64,000 nucleotides of DNA, taken from NCBI RefSeq assembly GCF_013283785.1, contig NZ_JABCPZ010000003.1, positions 1-64,000 on the forward strand. Direction: 5' to 3'. Every line of letters starts with the position of its first letter. Positions within the stretch are counted from its first letter, which is position 1. The notes below the pieces were generated by a model. It was not told where the DNA came from. It saw only the letters and a list, made by a program, of their open reading frames with translations, and did not search any database. Both the position numbers and the translations under genes were made by a program. Source of the stretch: Nonomuraea antri (GTDB taxonomy: Bacteria > Actinomycetota > Actinomycetes > Streptosporangiales > Streptosporangiaceae). This document shows, piece after piece, positions 29,015-36,980 of this stretch.

Positions 29015-30664
29015 GTGCGTGCGCTGCTCGCCATCCGCCTGTCAGTCTTGACCGACGAGACCACCAGCCCAGAACGTCAGCTCGCTTGGACCTCGGAAGA
29101 GGCCGAACGCCGGGGCTGGTCCATCGTAGGCCAGGCCGTGGACCTAGACGTGTCCGCGACCAAGACGAGCCCCTTCGAGCGCCCCAACCTCGGCAAGTGG
29201 CTCAACGAGAGGGCCCATGAGTTCGACGCCGTGATCTGGTGGAAGCAGGACCGGGCCGTCCGCTCCATGGCGGACATGGCCGAGTTGGCCAAGTGGGCCA
29301 AGCAGAACCGGAAGGTACTGGTGTTCGCGGAGGGCCCCAGTGGCGGCCCGATCTCCTTCGATCTCTCCTCCGACATCGTGGCCGAACTGATCTTCATGAT
29401 CTTCGCCTTTGCGGCACAGATGGAAGCGCAATCCATCTCGGATCGGACCACAGACGCCAAGAAGTACATGCGTCGGATCGGGCGTCATCCTGGCGGCTCG
29501 GTGCCGTACGGGTATGTGGCCGTGGCGACGTCGAGCGGCTGGCGACTTGTTCGCGACCCGGTGTATGCATCGATCACTCAGGACATCGTTAATCGAGTAC
29601 TTGCGGGCCACTCCGTTCGGTCGCTGGCTCGTGACCTCACCCTCCAGGGTATTCCCACTCCTAAAGATCTCCAGAGGATGCGCAACGGAAAATGGCATCC
29701 CCCGATGGCGCTGCGTCAGTGGAGCGCTGCCGGACTCACCGAGATCCTGCGGTCACGAAATCTTCTGGGACAGCAGACGTTCAAGGGGGGTGACGGGCGA
29801 GGGCCGGAAGAGATCGTCAGAGGCGACGACGGCATGCCCGTCATGCGGGGCGAGCCGCTTATCTCCCGGGCGACTTGGGACCAACTACAAGAGACTCTGA
29901 GCGGGCGCGCGACGAAGAAATCTGGCAGCCGTGCAAATGGATCACTGCTACTTCGGGTGCTGTTTTGCGCGATCTGCGATCAGCCGATGCACGAGAATCG
30001 CAATTCGCGGGGAGAGCGCTACTACAAGTGTGCTTCCGGGAGGTTGTTCCCATGTGGGAACCGGTCGGTTCAGGCTGATTACGCTGAAACCCTCTTCGTG
30101 CGCAACCTGTTTGGGCTGCTCGGCGACCTTCCGCGTTTTATAGAGAGGCGACTTCCAGGCGAGGATCACACGGAGGAGTTGAAGGAACTCCAGGCCAACT
30201 ATGAGGCCGTGTCGGTTCAATTGGCGAGCGCACGTTCCAGCGCCGCACGGGCGGCTGCGCAACGGAATCTGGATGCCCTGGATGCTCGTATCGTGGCGCT
30301 TGAGGCTCTGCCCGTCGTGCCGCCCCGTACCGAATGGACGCCCACGGGCGAAACATGGGGCGAATACTGGGAGAGTCTTGATGTGCCGGAAAAGAACTCC
30401 TTCCTCCGCTCCTCTGGCGTCTCCATGAGCTACGTCAAGGTGATGCCTGGTGGGCGGGCCTGGGTTGACGCCTCGGACCCCTCGGCAGTCCCGCAGGTGG
30501 TTTATGAACCCCCGGCGGTGGCCCCGTCGTCGCGCAGCAGGCAAGGGGAACCCTTCTTCCATATGCATTTCGGCATCTTTCCGGAACTTGCGGCCAAGGC
30601 GGTCGGCGTTCCAGGTCAAACGCTTTCCGGCATGCTTGACGCCGTAGCACGTGTTGAGGAGTAG
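29015..30664 (+). CDS. int: large serine recombinase (integrase)
   Basis: This 549-residue protein integrates and excises the element through a serine-DNA intermediate. The N-terminal resolvase domain has the nucleophile Ser10 in AIRLSVLTDET followed by SPERQ. The recombinase domain (about 150-280) contains GGSVPYGY, and the zinc domain contains CAICDQ (Cys318, Cys321) and YYKCASG...PCGNR. A coiled-coil segment lies around 380-430. I chose the GTG at 29015, 8 bases after GAAGGG; a TTG two codons earlier is the alternative. Confidence 0.92.
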   Translation: MRALLAIRLSVLTDETTSPERQLAWTSEEAERRGWSIVGQAVDLDVSATKTSPFERPNLGKWLNERAHEFDAVIWWKQDRAVRSMADMAELAKWAKQNRKVLVFAEGPSGGPISFDLSSDIVAELIFMIFAFAAQMEAQSISDRTTDAKKYMRRIGRHPGGSVPYGYVAVATSSGWRLVRDPVYASITQDIVNRVLAGHSVRSLARDLTLQGIPTPKDLQRMRNGKWHPPMALRQWSAAGLTEILRSRNLLGQQTFKGGDGRGPEEIVRGDDGMPVMRGEPLISRATWDQLQETLSGRATKKSGSRANGSLLLRVLFCAICDQPMHENRNSRGERYYKCASGRLFPCGNRSVQADYAETLFVRNLFGLLGDLPRFIERRLPGEDHTEELKELQANYEAVSVQLASARSSAARAAAQRNLDALDARIVALEALPVVPPRTEWTPTGETWGEYWESLDVPEKNSFLRSSGVSMSYVKVMPGGRAWVDASDPSAVPQVVYEPPAVAPSSRSRQGEPFFHMHFGIFPELAAKAVGVPGQTLSGMLDAVARVEE

Positions 30665-30695
30665 GGAGCCGATCTAGGCGTCTACCATCAGCCCT

Positions 30696-30720
30696 GGCCC
30701 CGACAAGGGCCGGGGCCTCT
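30696..30720 (+). terminator. terminator after the integrase
   Basis: GGCCCCG (30696-30702) and CGGGGCC (30711-30717) form a 7-bp stem with an 8-base loop, followed by TCT. It lies 32 bases after the integrase stop. Confidence 0.65.
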
Positions 30721-30815
30721 CTACGTCACGGTTTGTCCAAGTCGGACGGCATCAGGTATCCATGCGAGCGCGACGCGTCTCCGCGTCTTCCCTGCTCACA
30801 GCCCCTAGGAACCCC

Positions 30816-31439
30816 ATGTCAGATGACGCCACTACGGACAAGGTCGTCCCACGCCAGATCGTGACTGCCGACAGCGATTCGATCTTGCAGTGGCAACGGA
30901 TGGTATACCGCGAGTTCGGGGAAAAGCGCGGCTTGCTGCGACACCCGGACATCACTCGCGCGGCGCTCCATCTGGCCGTAGGTGTATCACTGTCGGTCAA
31001 CGGACGACGGAACGTCAGTGAAGTGGGTATCCGGCATATTGCCCGCATGGTGGGCTATTCCGGCAACGGACATGATCTGTACGAGCAGCTTGACCACCTC
31101 TTGGTGCGCGGCTTCCTGACGAAGGACGGCGAAGGTGGCAAGGGCGGCAACGCTCCCAGGCTGGCGTTGTCTGTGCCGTGCTCGATCACCGATGATCTGG
31201 CCAGGGTGAAGAACAGTGGGTATCTCGTGCTGCTGCACTCGCTGGAGCCCGAGGTGGTGACTGTCGCCGACAAGCAGGCCAAGACCACCACCCCACCCGC
31301 AGCGGAGGTCGAGGGCGGAGTGTCGGGTTCTGAGCAGCCCACTTCGGTGACCGAAGCCGCCCCCGGCGCTACCGCCGACGAGTGGGAGCACTCGAAGCCT
31401 CGGGACGACCACGACTTGCCAGAGGGCTGGGCCATCTAG
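30816..31439 (+). CDS. winged-helix-like protein of the element
   Basis: This 207-residue protein has a probable winged-helix region at about residues 45-110 (ALHLAVGVSLSVNG, SEVGIRHIARMVGYSG, LVRGFLTKDG). A disordered acidic, Pro/Thr-rich tail follows. Similar small proteins in mobile elements act as replication or transcription regulators. The ATG at 30816 follows AGGAA closely; an upstream start at 30762 adds 18 residues of no evident value. No named family recognised. Confidence 0.6.
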   Translation: MSDDATTDKVVPRQIVTADSDSILQWQRMVYREFGEKRGLLRHPDITRAALHLAVGVSLSVNGRRNVSEVGIRHIARMVGYSGNGHDLYEQLDHLLVRGFLTKDGEGGKGGNAPRLALSVPCSITDDLARVKNSGYLVLLHSLEPEVVTVADKQAKTTTPPAAEVEGGVSGSEQPTSVTEAAPGATADEWEHSKPRDDHDLPEGWAI

Positions 31440-31601
31440 AGAGGGCATCGGTCGCTATGTGCCCCGTCCAGCGGTGCACAAGTAGTAGTTAGAGCAGTAG
31501 GACTAGTTGGAGCGGTAGCGGCAGCTACAGCGACAGGGTCAGTACCAGTCAGAGATTCAGGGTTAAGTGCAGGACACTGCACTGATCCGCACCGAGACGG
31601 A

Positions 31602-31620
31602 CTCACGGAGTCTCCGTGAG
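31602..31620. repeat. 19-bp palindrome
   Basis: CTCACGGAG and CTCCGTGAG flank a single central T, a perfect inverted repeat with 9-bp arms. The short centre is unlike a terminator and suits a protein-binding site or origin element. Confidence 0.7.
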
Positions 31621-31705
31621 GACTGCGACTCCAGATCACCGGTCTTGACGCTCCAATCGGATGTGCCCTCCAGGGCACTGCCAGACTTTGTGATTGGCTC
31701 ACTTC

Positions 31706-31733
31706 GTGCCCCGGTCTCCCAAGGCCGGGGCAC
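31706..31733 (+). terminator. intrinsic terminator
   Basis: GTGCCCCGG (31706-31714) pairs perfectly with CCGGGGCAC (31725-31733) across a 10-base loop, followed by TTCTTGTTGTT. It would end transcripts from the winged-helix gene. Confidence 0.75.
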
Positions 31734-32132
31734 TTCTTGTTGTTGTGTCAGAGGGCCTCCTCAGCGACAACAGCCGGCTCTTTGGTCCGTACGGTGCTTT
31801 GGTCTTCAGCGAGAACGCCCTCGCCCTGGGACTGGCCCAGGTAGTTGGCAAAGACCAGGGTTCCCTGTGCGGACCTCTCCGCCTTTGTCCGACAGATAGA
31901 TCTGGGGAAGGAGATCCAGCCTGCCTCTGTGGGCTGACTCCTGTTCTTGGGTGACTAACGCCACAGGGCCTCATTAGGACGATCGGGCTCTTATCCGCCC
32001 CATATAAGTCTGAGGCGAAGTGAGAGCCGCCGGGGGGTTCGCTCCCCTTCGGACTTCTCTGAAAGGTCCACCCTATACACATCCGCAGAGGGGTCTAGGC
32101 CGTAGGGCCAAGCGCTCCTTTGTCCTCCATCC

Positions 32133-32157
32133 AGGCAGTCTTCGGACTGCCTTTTTT
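32133..32157 (+). terminator. strong terminator just upstream of the scaffold gene
   Basis: AGGCAGTC (32133-32140), a TTCG tetraloop, GACTGCCT (32145-32152) and a run of T form a textbook intrinsic terminator. It ends only 48 bases before the scaffold ATG, with no obvious promoter between. Confidence 0.85.
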
Positions 32158-32205
32158 CATGCCTGCACGCCTGGAATGGGCGGCGAACTTCACAGGAGGT
32201 CCGAT

Positions 32206-32667
32206 ATGGACGACATCACGACTGAGGCCACGACCGCACCCGAGCCGGTGGCCGATGTCGAAGGAACCCCACAGTTCGAGAACGACGCAGACCGCTGGAA
32301 GTACTGGTCTCGTCTGAACGAGAACAAGTGGAAGAGAGCCACCGCCGACCTGGAGGCCGCAACGGCCCGAGCGGCGGAGCTGGAACAGAACCTTGCCCAA
32401 CTGCGTCAGCAGGACACCGTCCGCAAGATCCGTGCTGTTGCGCGGGACGAGTGCGGTGTCGAGCTGGACGACAAGGCGCTGTCCGTGCTGAACCTCGCTG
32501 CCTTCCTCGCGGAGGACGGAGAGGTGGACTCTCACGCCATTTCCGGGTTCCTTGGCCGTTTCGGTCCCTCCGAGCCTAAGTTCGATCAGCATCTCGGCAT
32601 CGGCCCGCAGGGACAGAACCGCTACTCCGCTCAAGCGATTCCACGCGATGCTCGCCAGCGTCGCTAA
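32206..32667 (+). CDS. phage scaffolding-like protein
   Basis: This 153-residue acidic protein has a central coiled coil (about 38-75: WKRATADLEAATARAAELEQ) and disordered ends, typical of scaffolds that guide capsid assembly and are then removed. It directly precedes the major capsid gene, as scaffolds do. The ATG at 32206 follows AGGAGG by 6 bases. Assignment rests on shape and position; no motif is decisive. Confidence 0.7.
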   Translation: MDDITTEATTAPEPVADVEGTPQFENDADRWKYWSRLNENKWKRATADLEAATARAAELEQNLAQLRQQDTVRKIRAVARDECGVELDDKALSVLNLAAFLAEDGEVDSHAISGFLGRFGPSEPKFDQHLGIGPQGQNRYSAQAIPRDARQRR

Positions 32668-32689
32668 CTGTCTCTGAAAGGACATTCTC

Positions 32690-33610
32690 TTGGCTATTGA
32701 GCCGATGCCCGCCTACGCCCACGACGGCACCTATTCCTGGGTGCCCACGGACTGGAGCAACGAACTCCTCACCCAGTTCGACCCGCTTCTCGTCTGGGCC
32801 TCGCCGCTGGTGTGTAACCGCGAGTATGAGGGAAACATCGCCGACAAGGGCGACCGGGTCGTGATCAACGGCCTGATCCGGCCGAATGTCGGCAAGTACA
32901 CCGACGCGGCGGGCATGACCATCGAGGACCTGAAGACGGTCGAGCAGTACGTCGATATCACCGAGGCCGATTACATCGCGTTCTACGTCCGCGACATTGA
33001 GACTGTCCAGGTTGCCGGCGCTCTGGCGGCCCCGGCCACTCAGGAGTCCATTAAGGCTCTGGCCACGGAGACGGACACTTTCGTTGGTGCCAAGGTTGCG
33101 GCCTCGGCTACGGCGATGCCGCAGGTGGACGTCAGCACCATCACCAAGAGCTACGACAAGGGTGAGGCGCTGCTCGAAGCGGTCTTCGACATGATGGAGC
33201 GCCTGGACACGTCCGACGTGCCGGGCGGACGGTTCGTGGTCGTCTCGCCGAAGGTCAAGCGCTTCCTTCTGCGTGCCCCGGACATCGCCAACGCCGCCGC
33301 TCTCGGCGAGGGGCAGGCCACGGCCAACGGCGTGGTTGCCCGCCTGGCCGGGTTCACCGTGGTCTCCACTACGGCCATGCCCGCAGGCGTGGACATCCTG
33401 GCCGGGCATCAGGCGTTCACCACGTTCGCCAGCCAGTTCACGAGCTTCCGCGAGCAGAAGGTGGAGAAGTTCCGCCGCAACCAGATCGACGCCCTGCACC
33501 TGTACGGCGCACGTGTGCTGTCCTTCCCCGGTGGCGCCCAGCCCGTCACTCCAGAAGCGGCTGTAGTCAATTCTGAGGGCCTTTTGAAGGCCGCCGTCAC
33601 GTGGGCTTAG
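32690..33610 (+). CDS. major capsid protein (HK97-fold type)
   Basis: This 306-residue protein matches phage coat proteins of the kind found in actinophages: N-terminal YSWVPTDWSNELLTQF, CNREYEG, GDRVVINGLIRP, then VDITEADYIAFYVRDIE. The later VVVSPKVKRFLLRAPD and the insertion-type QAFTTFASQFTSFREQK fit P22/HK97-fold coats. Genuine phage coats and encapsulins share this fold, but the adjacent scaffold and terminase-like genes favour a coat. TTG at 32690 is the start; GAAAGGA precedes it by about 8 bases. Confidence 0.85.
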   Translation: MAIEPMPAYAHDGTYSWVPTDWSNELLTQFDPLLVWASPLVCNREYEGNIADKGDRVVINGLIRPNVGKYTDAAGMTIEDLKTVEQYVDITEADYIAFYVRDIETVQVAGALAAPATQESIKALATETDTFVGAKVAASATAMPQVDVSTITKSYDKGEALLEAVFDMMERLDTSDVPGGRFVVVSPKVKRFLLRAPDIANAAALGEGQATANGVVARLAGFTVVSTTAMPAGVDILAGHQAFTTFASQFTSFREQKVEKFRRNQIDALHLYGARVLSFPGGAQPVTPEAAVVNSEGLLKAAVTWA

Positions 33611-33618
33611 CCCATCGC

Positions 33619-33653
33619 GCCCCCAGGCTCTCCGTGAGTCTGGGGGCCTTTTT
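33619..33653 (+). terminator. terminator after the capsid gene
   Basis: GCCCCCAG (33619-33626) and CTGGGGGC (33640-33647) form a stem, followed by CTTTTT. It lies 19 bases before the start of the terminase-like gene. Confidence 0.85.
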
Positions 33654-33671
33654 GCGTATAGGAGGAAACGC

Positions 33672-33956
33672 ATGGATGAGTTCGGTCCGGAAGGGCGCAA
33701 CCTCTGGGAATCGGTCACCGCGGAATTCGACCTACCCGAGGACAAGCTGACGCTTTTGCGTCGGGCCTGCCACACCGCCGACATCTGCGCCCGCCTGGAA
33801 GCTGAACTGTCGGTCGGCAACACGGTGGACATCGGGTCCAAGGGTGCGGCTGTGGTGAACCGCCTTATCACCGCCCACCGGCAGAGCAGCGAGACCCTGG
33901 CCCGCCTGCTGCGAGCCCTGGAGTTGGTCACCCTGGACGCCGGAGGGCAGGCGTGA
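33672..33956 (+). CDS. terminase small subunit-like protein (P27 family pattern)
   Basis: This 94-residue helical protein follows the P27-type small terminase pattern: LWESVTAEFDL, LTLLRRACHTADICARLEAEL, a short linker, then VVNRLITAHRQSSETLARLLRALEL. Small terminases recognise viral DNA and hand it to the large subunit. No large terminase is present, so this would have to work with a helper's motor, as in other satellites. AGGAGG lies 6 bases before the ATG. Confidence 0.6.
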   Translation: MDEFGPEGRNLWESVTAEFDLPEDKLTLLRRACHTADICARLEAELSVGNTVDIGSKGAAVVNRLITAHRQSSETLARLLRALELVTLDAGGQA

Positions 33957-34038
33957 GAGACAATGGCCACGCCTACCGGCCAGGGCCAACGGCCGGTTTG
34001 CCGGCGGACGCAAAAGGCCAGGTAGAGGAAGCCGGCGA

Positions 34039-34221
34039 GTGGGCCCCGAGCCGGAGTGCTGCACCCAGGCCGGCCAGGGCCACGAGTGGGAGTGTCTCGT
34101 CTACCGAGCCAGCGCGGAACACCGGGCTTTCATCGCCGGATGCATGTCGGCGGGCTGTGCGACCGCCCCGGCCTGTGCCGTCGCGCCCGAGTTCCTGCCC
34201 TGCCCCGTCTGCCCGAGTTGA
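34039..34221 (+). CDS. small Cys-rich protein of the element
   Basis: This 60-residue protein starts at a GTG preceded by AGAGGAAG and has nine cysteines in the patterns ECC, EC, GC, GC, AC, PCPVC. Codon third positions are strongly G/C, unlike the overlapping frames, so it is likely real. It could bind zinc. No family recognised. A terminator follows 14 bases later. Confidence 0.55.
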   Translation: MGPEPECCTQAGQGHEWECLVYRASAEHRAFIAGCMSAGCATAPACAVAPEFLPCPVCPS

Positions 34222-34235
34222 CCGCTCACACCAAG

Positions 34236-34278
34236 CCCCGAGTTCGTCCTTTGCGGATGACTCGGGGCCTTTTTGTTT
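34236..34278 (+). terminator. terminator closing the capsid block
   Basis: CCCCGAGT (34236-34243) pairs with ACTCGGGG (34260-34267) and is followed by CCTTTTTGTTTT. Confidence 0.85.
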
Positions 34279-34396
34279 TGTCAGCGACGCGGAAACCCCT
34301 ATTTCCAGGAACTAAAAAGCTTTACCGTACGGGAGGGGCGGAGGAGGCAGGACCTTCGGGCTTTCCCGTGTAATGATCTCGGGTATCCCCCCTGGA

Positions 34397-34412
34397 TGTG
34401 TGCTAGCACACA
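34397..34412. promoter_or_regulatory. 16-bp palindromic operator candidate
   Basis: TGTGTGCTAGCACACA is a perfect palindrome. It ends 26 bases before the -35 of the promoter for the DUF3987-like gene. The surrounding 34279-34619 gap has no other supported gene. Confidence 0.6.
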
Positions 34413-34438
34413 ATCAAGAAGTCACCCCGATGAGGGAA

Positions 34439-34468
34439 TTGACAGATTGATAAAAGTCCCTCTAAGTT
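34439..34468 (+). promoter_or_regulatory. promoter of the DUF3987-like gene
   Basis: A perfect TTGACA (34439-34444), an 18-base spacer and TAAGTT (34463-34468) lie in an A/T-rich stretch, upstream of the ATPase gene by about 150 bases. The spacing is one base longer than ideal. Confidence 0.55.
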
Positions 34469-34619
34469 CCTGCTTGCCAGCTTCACTCGCTGGCCGCCGA
34501 CACCTCGTGATGACGATTCTCACGAACTAAGAAAGTCGGCCCTCAACATAGACCAGCCCACAGCGCTCCTCTCGCCAAAGACTCACGCTGTGGGCCAGCA
34601 CAGTAAGGCTACCTTCGCC

Positions 34620-36302
34620 ATGCACGACTCTCGCCCTGTCATCAGCTCTGCCGCTTTCTCTGGCTTGTTCGGCTCCATCACCTCAGCCCTCGACCCCTAC
34701 ACCGAGGGCGACAGGACGGGAGTCCTCGTCTCGCTCATGGCCGGGTTCTCGGCCTACATCGGCAACGGGCCTGCCGTGGAGACCGGCAAGGGGGCGTCGC
34801 CGCTGATGTTCTGGCCGGTCCTGTGCGGCCCGTCCGGGCTGGGCCGCAAGGGCACCGCTACCGGCATCGCCTCCCGCGTGCTGGAGGCGGCCTTCCGCAC
34901 CTTCAGCGAAGACAACACCGTGCACGGCCTTCCGGCCACCGGGCTGGGCTTCATCGGGGAGTTGGACGAGCGCAGCGCCAACGGCACCGCTCAGCCGGTG
35001 CTGTTCCTGGAAGAGGAGATGGACACCTTCATCACCAACGCCCGCCGCGACACCAAGGTGGGCGTGTACCTGCGCAAGGCGTGGGACGGCCAGACGATCA
35101 GCCACAAGACCAAGCACGACGATGTGAAGATCCGCCGTCCGCACGTGGCCATCATCGGCCACGTCCAGCCGAAGAACTGGGCCGCGATCAGCGGTAGCCG
35201 AGACGCCACCGGCGGCACGTACAACCGGTTCTTCCCGGTGTGGGTCTACCAGTCCAAGACGCTGCCCGTCTTCGAGGCCACCGACACGGCCCAGGTCATC
35301 CGGGCCTGCGCGAGGGCGCTGCGGGAGGTGGCGGACTGGGCGCGTGACGCCGACACGGTGACCGTGCCCCGGCACGTGGCCCAGGTCTTCGAGACTACCC
35401 ATCGGCCCATCTGTGAGGCCCTGACCAACGGATCTGAGGAGCTGTCGCAGTACACCGAACGGGCGATGGCGTACATGGTGCGCCTGGCCGCTCTGTACGC
35501 GCTTGCCGACCAGCGGGAGGAGATCAGCGTGGCCGACTTTGACGCCGCCTTGGCTCTGGTCACCTACAGCGTGGAGAGCGTGGCCTACATCCTGCCTGAG
35601 GCTGAGATGGCCCAGGAACTCCCGCTTGCGCTGCGGGTGGAGCGTTTCATCGCCGAGGCCGGGGAGACGGGCGTGGCCTCCACCGTCATCTACCGCAAGT
35701 TCGGCATCCGCAAGGCCGAACTGGAGACCCTGATCGCCGACATGGACACCATCGAGAGCTTCAAGGCGGCCAGCACGGGCGGCAGGCCCGCGCAGATGTA
35801 CCGGTACGTGGGCGCACCGGCGGCCGACGACGCCGACGACATCGAGGGCGACACCATCTGGGAGGTGTTCCGTGAGGACGTCCCCACCGAGGACGCGCCG
35901 GAGGAGTCGGCCGAGGTGGCTCCGGTGTTCGCGCTCGCCCCTGCCCCCGCCGTGGTTGCGTCTGATGAAACAGAAGTCCTCTCGGGTATGAAGGACGCCG
36001 CTCCCGCTGCGTCGTACTACCTGACCGAAGACGAGTGGGACGAGGTTGACGCGTCCACGCCTGAGCCGGTTGTCCCGGCCATCGAGGAGCCCGCCGCCGA
36101 GACGGTTACCGAGAGCGCCGTGCGGGCGTTCCTGACCACCCCGGCCGGAACGGAGATGCTTCAGGAGATCCTGTCCGCGATGATGGCCGCGCAGGCCCCG
36201 ACGCCCGCCCCCGCGAAGCGGCCCGCCAGGGCTTCCCGGTCGAGGTCCAAGGTCAAGCTGGACGCGGCAAGCCTGGCCACGGTGGACGAAGTCGCGGCCT
36301 AG
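34620..36302 (+). CDS. DUF3987-like ATPase/helicase, probable replication protein
   Basis: This 560-residue protein has a P-loop CGPSGLGRKGT (about 70-79), an acidic FLEEEMDTF block, HVAIIGHVQP and GGTYNRFFPVWV. This resembles the DUF3987 helicase-like proteins encoded by integrative elements, which are thought to unwind DNA for element replication. A winged-helix region (about 345-390) and a disordered acidic tail with a final helix and basic end follow. I prefer the ATG at 34620 (MHDSRPVISS); a GTG at 34590 is the alternative, neither having a strong ribosome-binding site. Confidence 0.7.
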   Translation: MHDSRPVISSAAFSGLFGSITSALDPYTEGDRTGVLVSLMAGFSAYIGNGPAVETGKGASPLMFWPVLCGPSGLGRKGTATGIASRVLEAAFRTFSEDNTVHGLPATGLGFIGELDERSANGTAQPVLFLEEEMDTFITNARRDTKVGVYLRKAWDGQTISHKTKHDDVKIRRPHVAIIGHVQPKNWAAISGSRDATGGTYNRFFPVWVYQSKTLPVFEATDTAQVIRACARALREVADWARDADTVTVPRHVAQVFETTHRPICEALTNGSEELSQYTERAMAYMVRLAALYALADQREEISVADFDAALALVTYSVESVAYILPEAEMAQELPLALRVERFIAEAGETGVASTVIYRKFGIRKAELETLIADMDTIESFKAASTGGRPAQMYRYVGAPAADDADDIEGDTIWEVFREDVPTEDAPEESAEVAPVFALAPAPAVVASDETEVLSGMKDAAPAASYYLTEDEWDEVDASTPEPVVPAIEEPAAETVTESAVRAFLTTPAGTEMLQEILSAMMAAQAPTPAPAKRPARASRSRSKVKLDAASLATVDEVAA

Positions 36303-36310
36303 GGACCATA

Positions 36311-36338
36311 GCCCCGCCTGGCCAGCACCAGGCGGGGC
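36311..36338. terminator. hairpin after the DUF3987-like gene
   Basis: GCCCCGCCTGG (36311-36321) and CCAGGCGGGGC (36328-36338) make a perfect 11-bp stem with a 6-base loop, 8 bases after the stop. No T run follows. Confidence 0.65.
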
Positions 36339-36598
36339 CACAGGGTTCTGCCACTATGGGATGACAGGAAGGGCACTCAGAGCATCGCCGATGGGCCCAA
36401 AAGCAGAGCAAACCCCCCCGATTCGACCCTGCTGGACGGCTCGATGCCCTGAGCGCCCCCGCTCCTCCATTGTGCCCCTGACCACTCCAAATGCACGTAA
36501 CGCGCATCCTCGGCGTGGCGAGTGTGATCGGGATGAAGTGGGGGTAGCAGGACATTGTCACCGCTGGAGGGAACTGCCATACCGTCAGCGGCGGCATC

Positions 36599-36625
36599 GG
36601 GCCCCCACTGGCCTCGTGGGGGCCC
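36599..36625. terminator. hairpin in noncoding region
   Basis: GGGCCCCCAC (36599-36608) and GTGGGGGCCC (36616-36625) pair perfectly across 7 bases, followed by TTCGT. Confidence 0.5.
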
Positions 36626-36711
36626 TTCGTACGTCCTACGCGGGTACGTCATCTACGAGGACCCGGGTACGTGAAAACGCAGACGTACGGCACCCCCGGC
36701 CGGACACGCGG

Positions 36712-36752
36712 TGGCCCCGCCTGGCAGCGAATGAGGTACCCAGGCGGGGCCA
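36712..36752 (-). terminator. 13-bp-stem hairpin after the membrane peptide gene
   Basis: TGGCCCCGCCTGG (36712-36724) and CCAGGCGGGGCCA (36740-36752) are fully complementary with a 15-base loop. It sits 22 bases beyond the stop of the leftward membrane peptide gene and shares its arm sequence with the hairpin at 36311-36338. Confidence 0.6.
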
Positions 36753-36774
36753 TGCCAGCGATGCTAAGGGGCTT

Positions 36775-36882
36775 TCAGCCGAGATCAGAGGTCATCCACG
36801 CGATCGCCCAGGTGGTCAAGGCGATCCACATGAGTACACACGCGATCACGACTATCAACACAAGGCGTTTACGCGGTCTCAT
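36775..36882 (-). CDS. 35-residue single-helix membrane peptide
   Basis: This short ORF begins MRPRKR, has one strongly hydrophobic helix (LVLIVVIACVLMWIALTTW) and ends MTSDLG, a basic-in, single-pass topology. Terminator-like hairpins on both sides isolate it as its own unit. Only GGTGAC precedes the ATG as a weak ribosome-binding site. Similar tiny membrane peptides in mobile elements can be toxins, exclusion factors or lysis aids; nothing here decides between them. Confidence 0.42.
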   Translation of the reverse strand: MRPRKRLVLIVVIACVLMWIALTTWAIAWMTSDLG

Positions 36883-36905
36883 AGCGTCACCATAATGGGC
36901 AAGAC

Positions 36906-36953
36906 AGAGCCCCGCCCCGTCCTTGGAACCCTCGCTCCTTGGGGCGGGGCTCT
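36906..36953 (-). terminator. strong hairpin between two leftward genes
   Basis: AGAGCCCCGCCCC (36906-36918) and GGGGCGGGGCTCT (36941-36953) are fully complementary. It lies downstream of the leftward gene ending at 36981 and before the membrane peptide gene. Confidence 0.7.
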
Positions 36954-36980
36954 CTTCTTCTACAGGGGCACGTCTCATCT

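Larger units (their letters stand above)
31440..32205. other. 766-bp largely noncoding region with hairpins
   Basis: No gene is clearly supported. It holds an AGTAGT/AGCAGT/AGCGGT-rich stretch (31480-31540), a GTGCAG/CTGCAC hairpin (31567-31582), a 19-bp palindrome (31602-31620) and two terminators. A 69-codon ORF from a GTG at 31745 to 31954 (starting MSEGLLSDNSRLFGPYGALV) reads plausibly but has no ribosome-binding site. The second half could be the origin or a leader for the capsid operon. Confidence 0.4.
36303..36774. other. 472-bp noncoding region with several hairpins
   Basis: It contains perfect inverted repeats at 36311-36338, 36599-36625 and 36712-36752. The first and third share the same arm (GCCCCGCCTGG and its complement), so one may be a copy of the other. 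A leftward 67-codon ORF (36377-36580) lacks a ribosome-binding site and is not called. Confidence 0.45.

Noticed and set aside
32690..33610. Capsid-like protein as an encapsulin nanocompartment
   Set aside because: Encapsulins sit beside a cargo enzyme. Here the neighbours are a scaffold-like and a terminase-like protein in an element with an integrase, so a viral coat is the better reading.
33963..34025. 20-codon Arg-rich ORF after the terminase-like gene
   Set aside because: The start lacks a good ribosome-binding site and the peptide matches nothing I know. Too short to support.
33953..34315. 120-codon frame overlapping the small Cys-rich gene
   Set aside because: The other frame (34039-34221) has much better third-position GC and a ribosome-binding site, and this one runs through the terminator.
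34273..34530. 85-codon frame before the DUF3987-like gene
   Set aside because: It starts inside a terminator and crosses the palindrome and promoter; composition is not protein-like.
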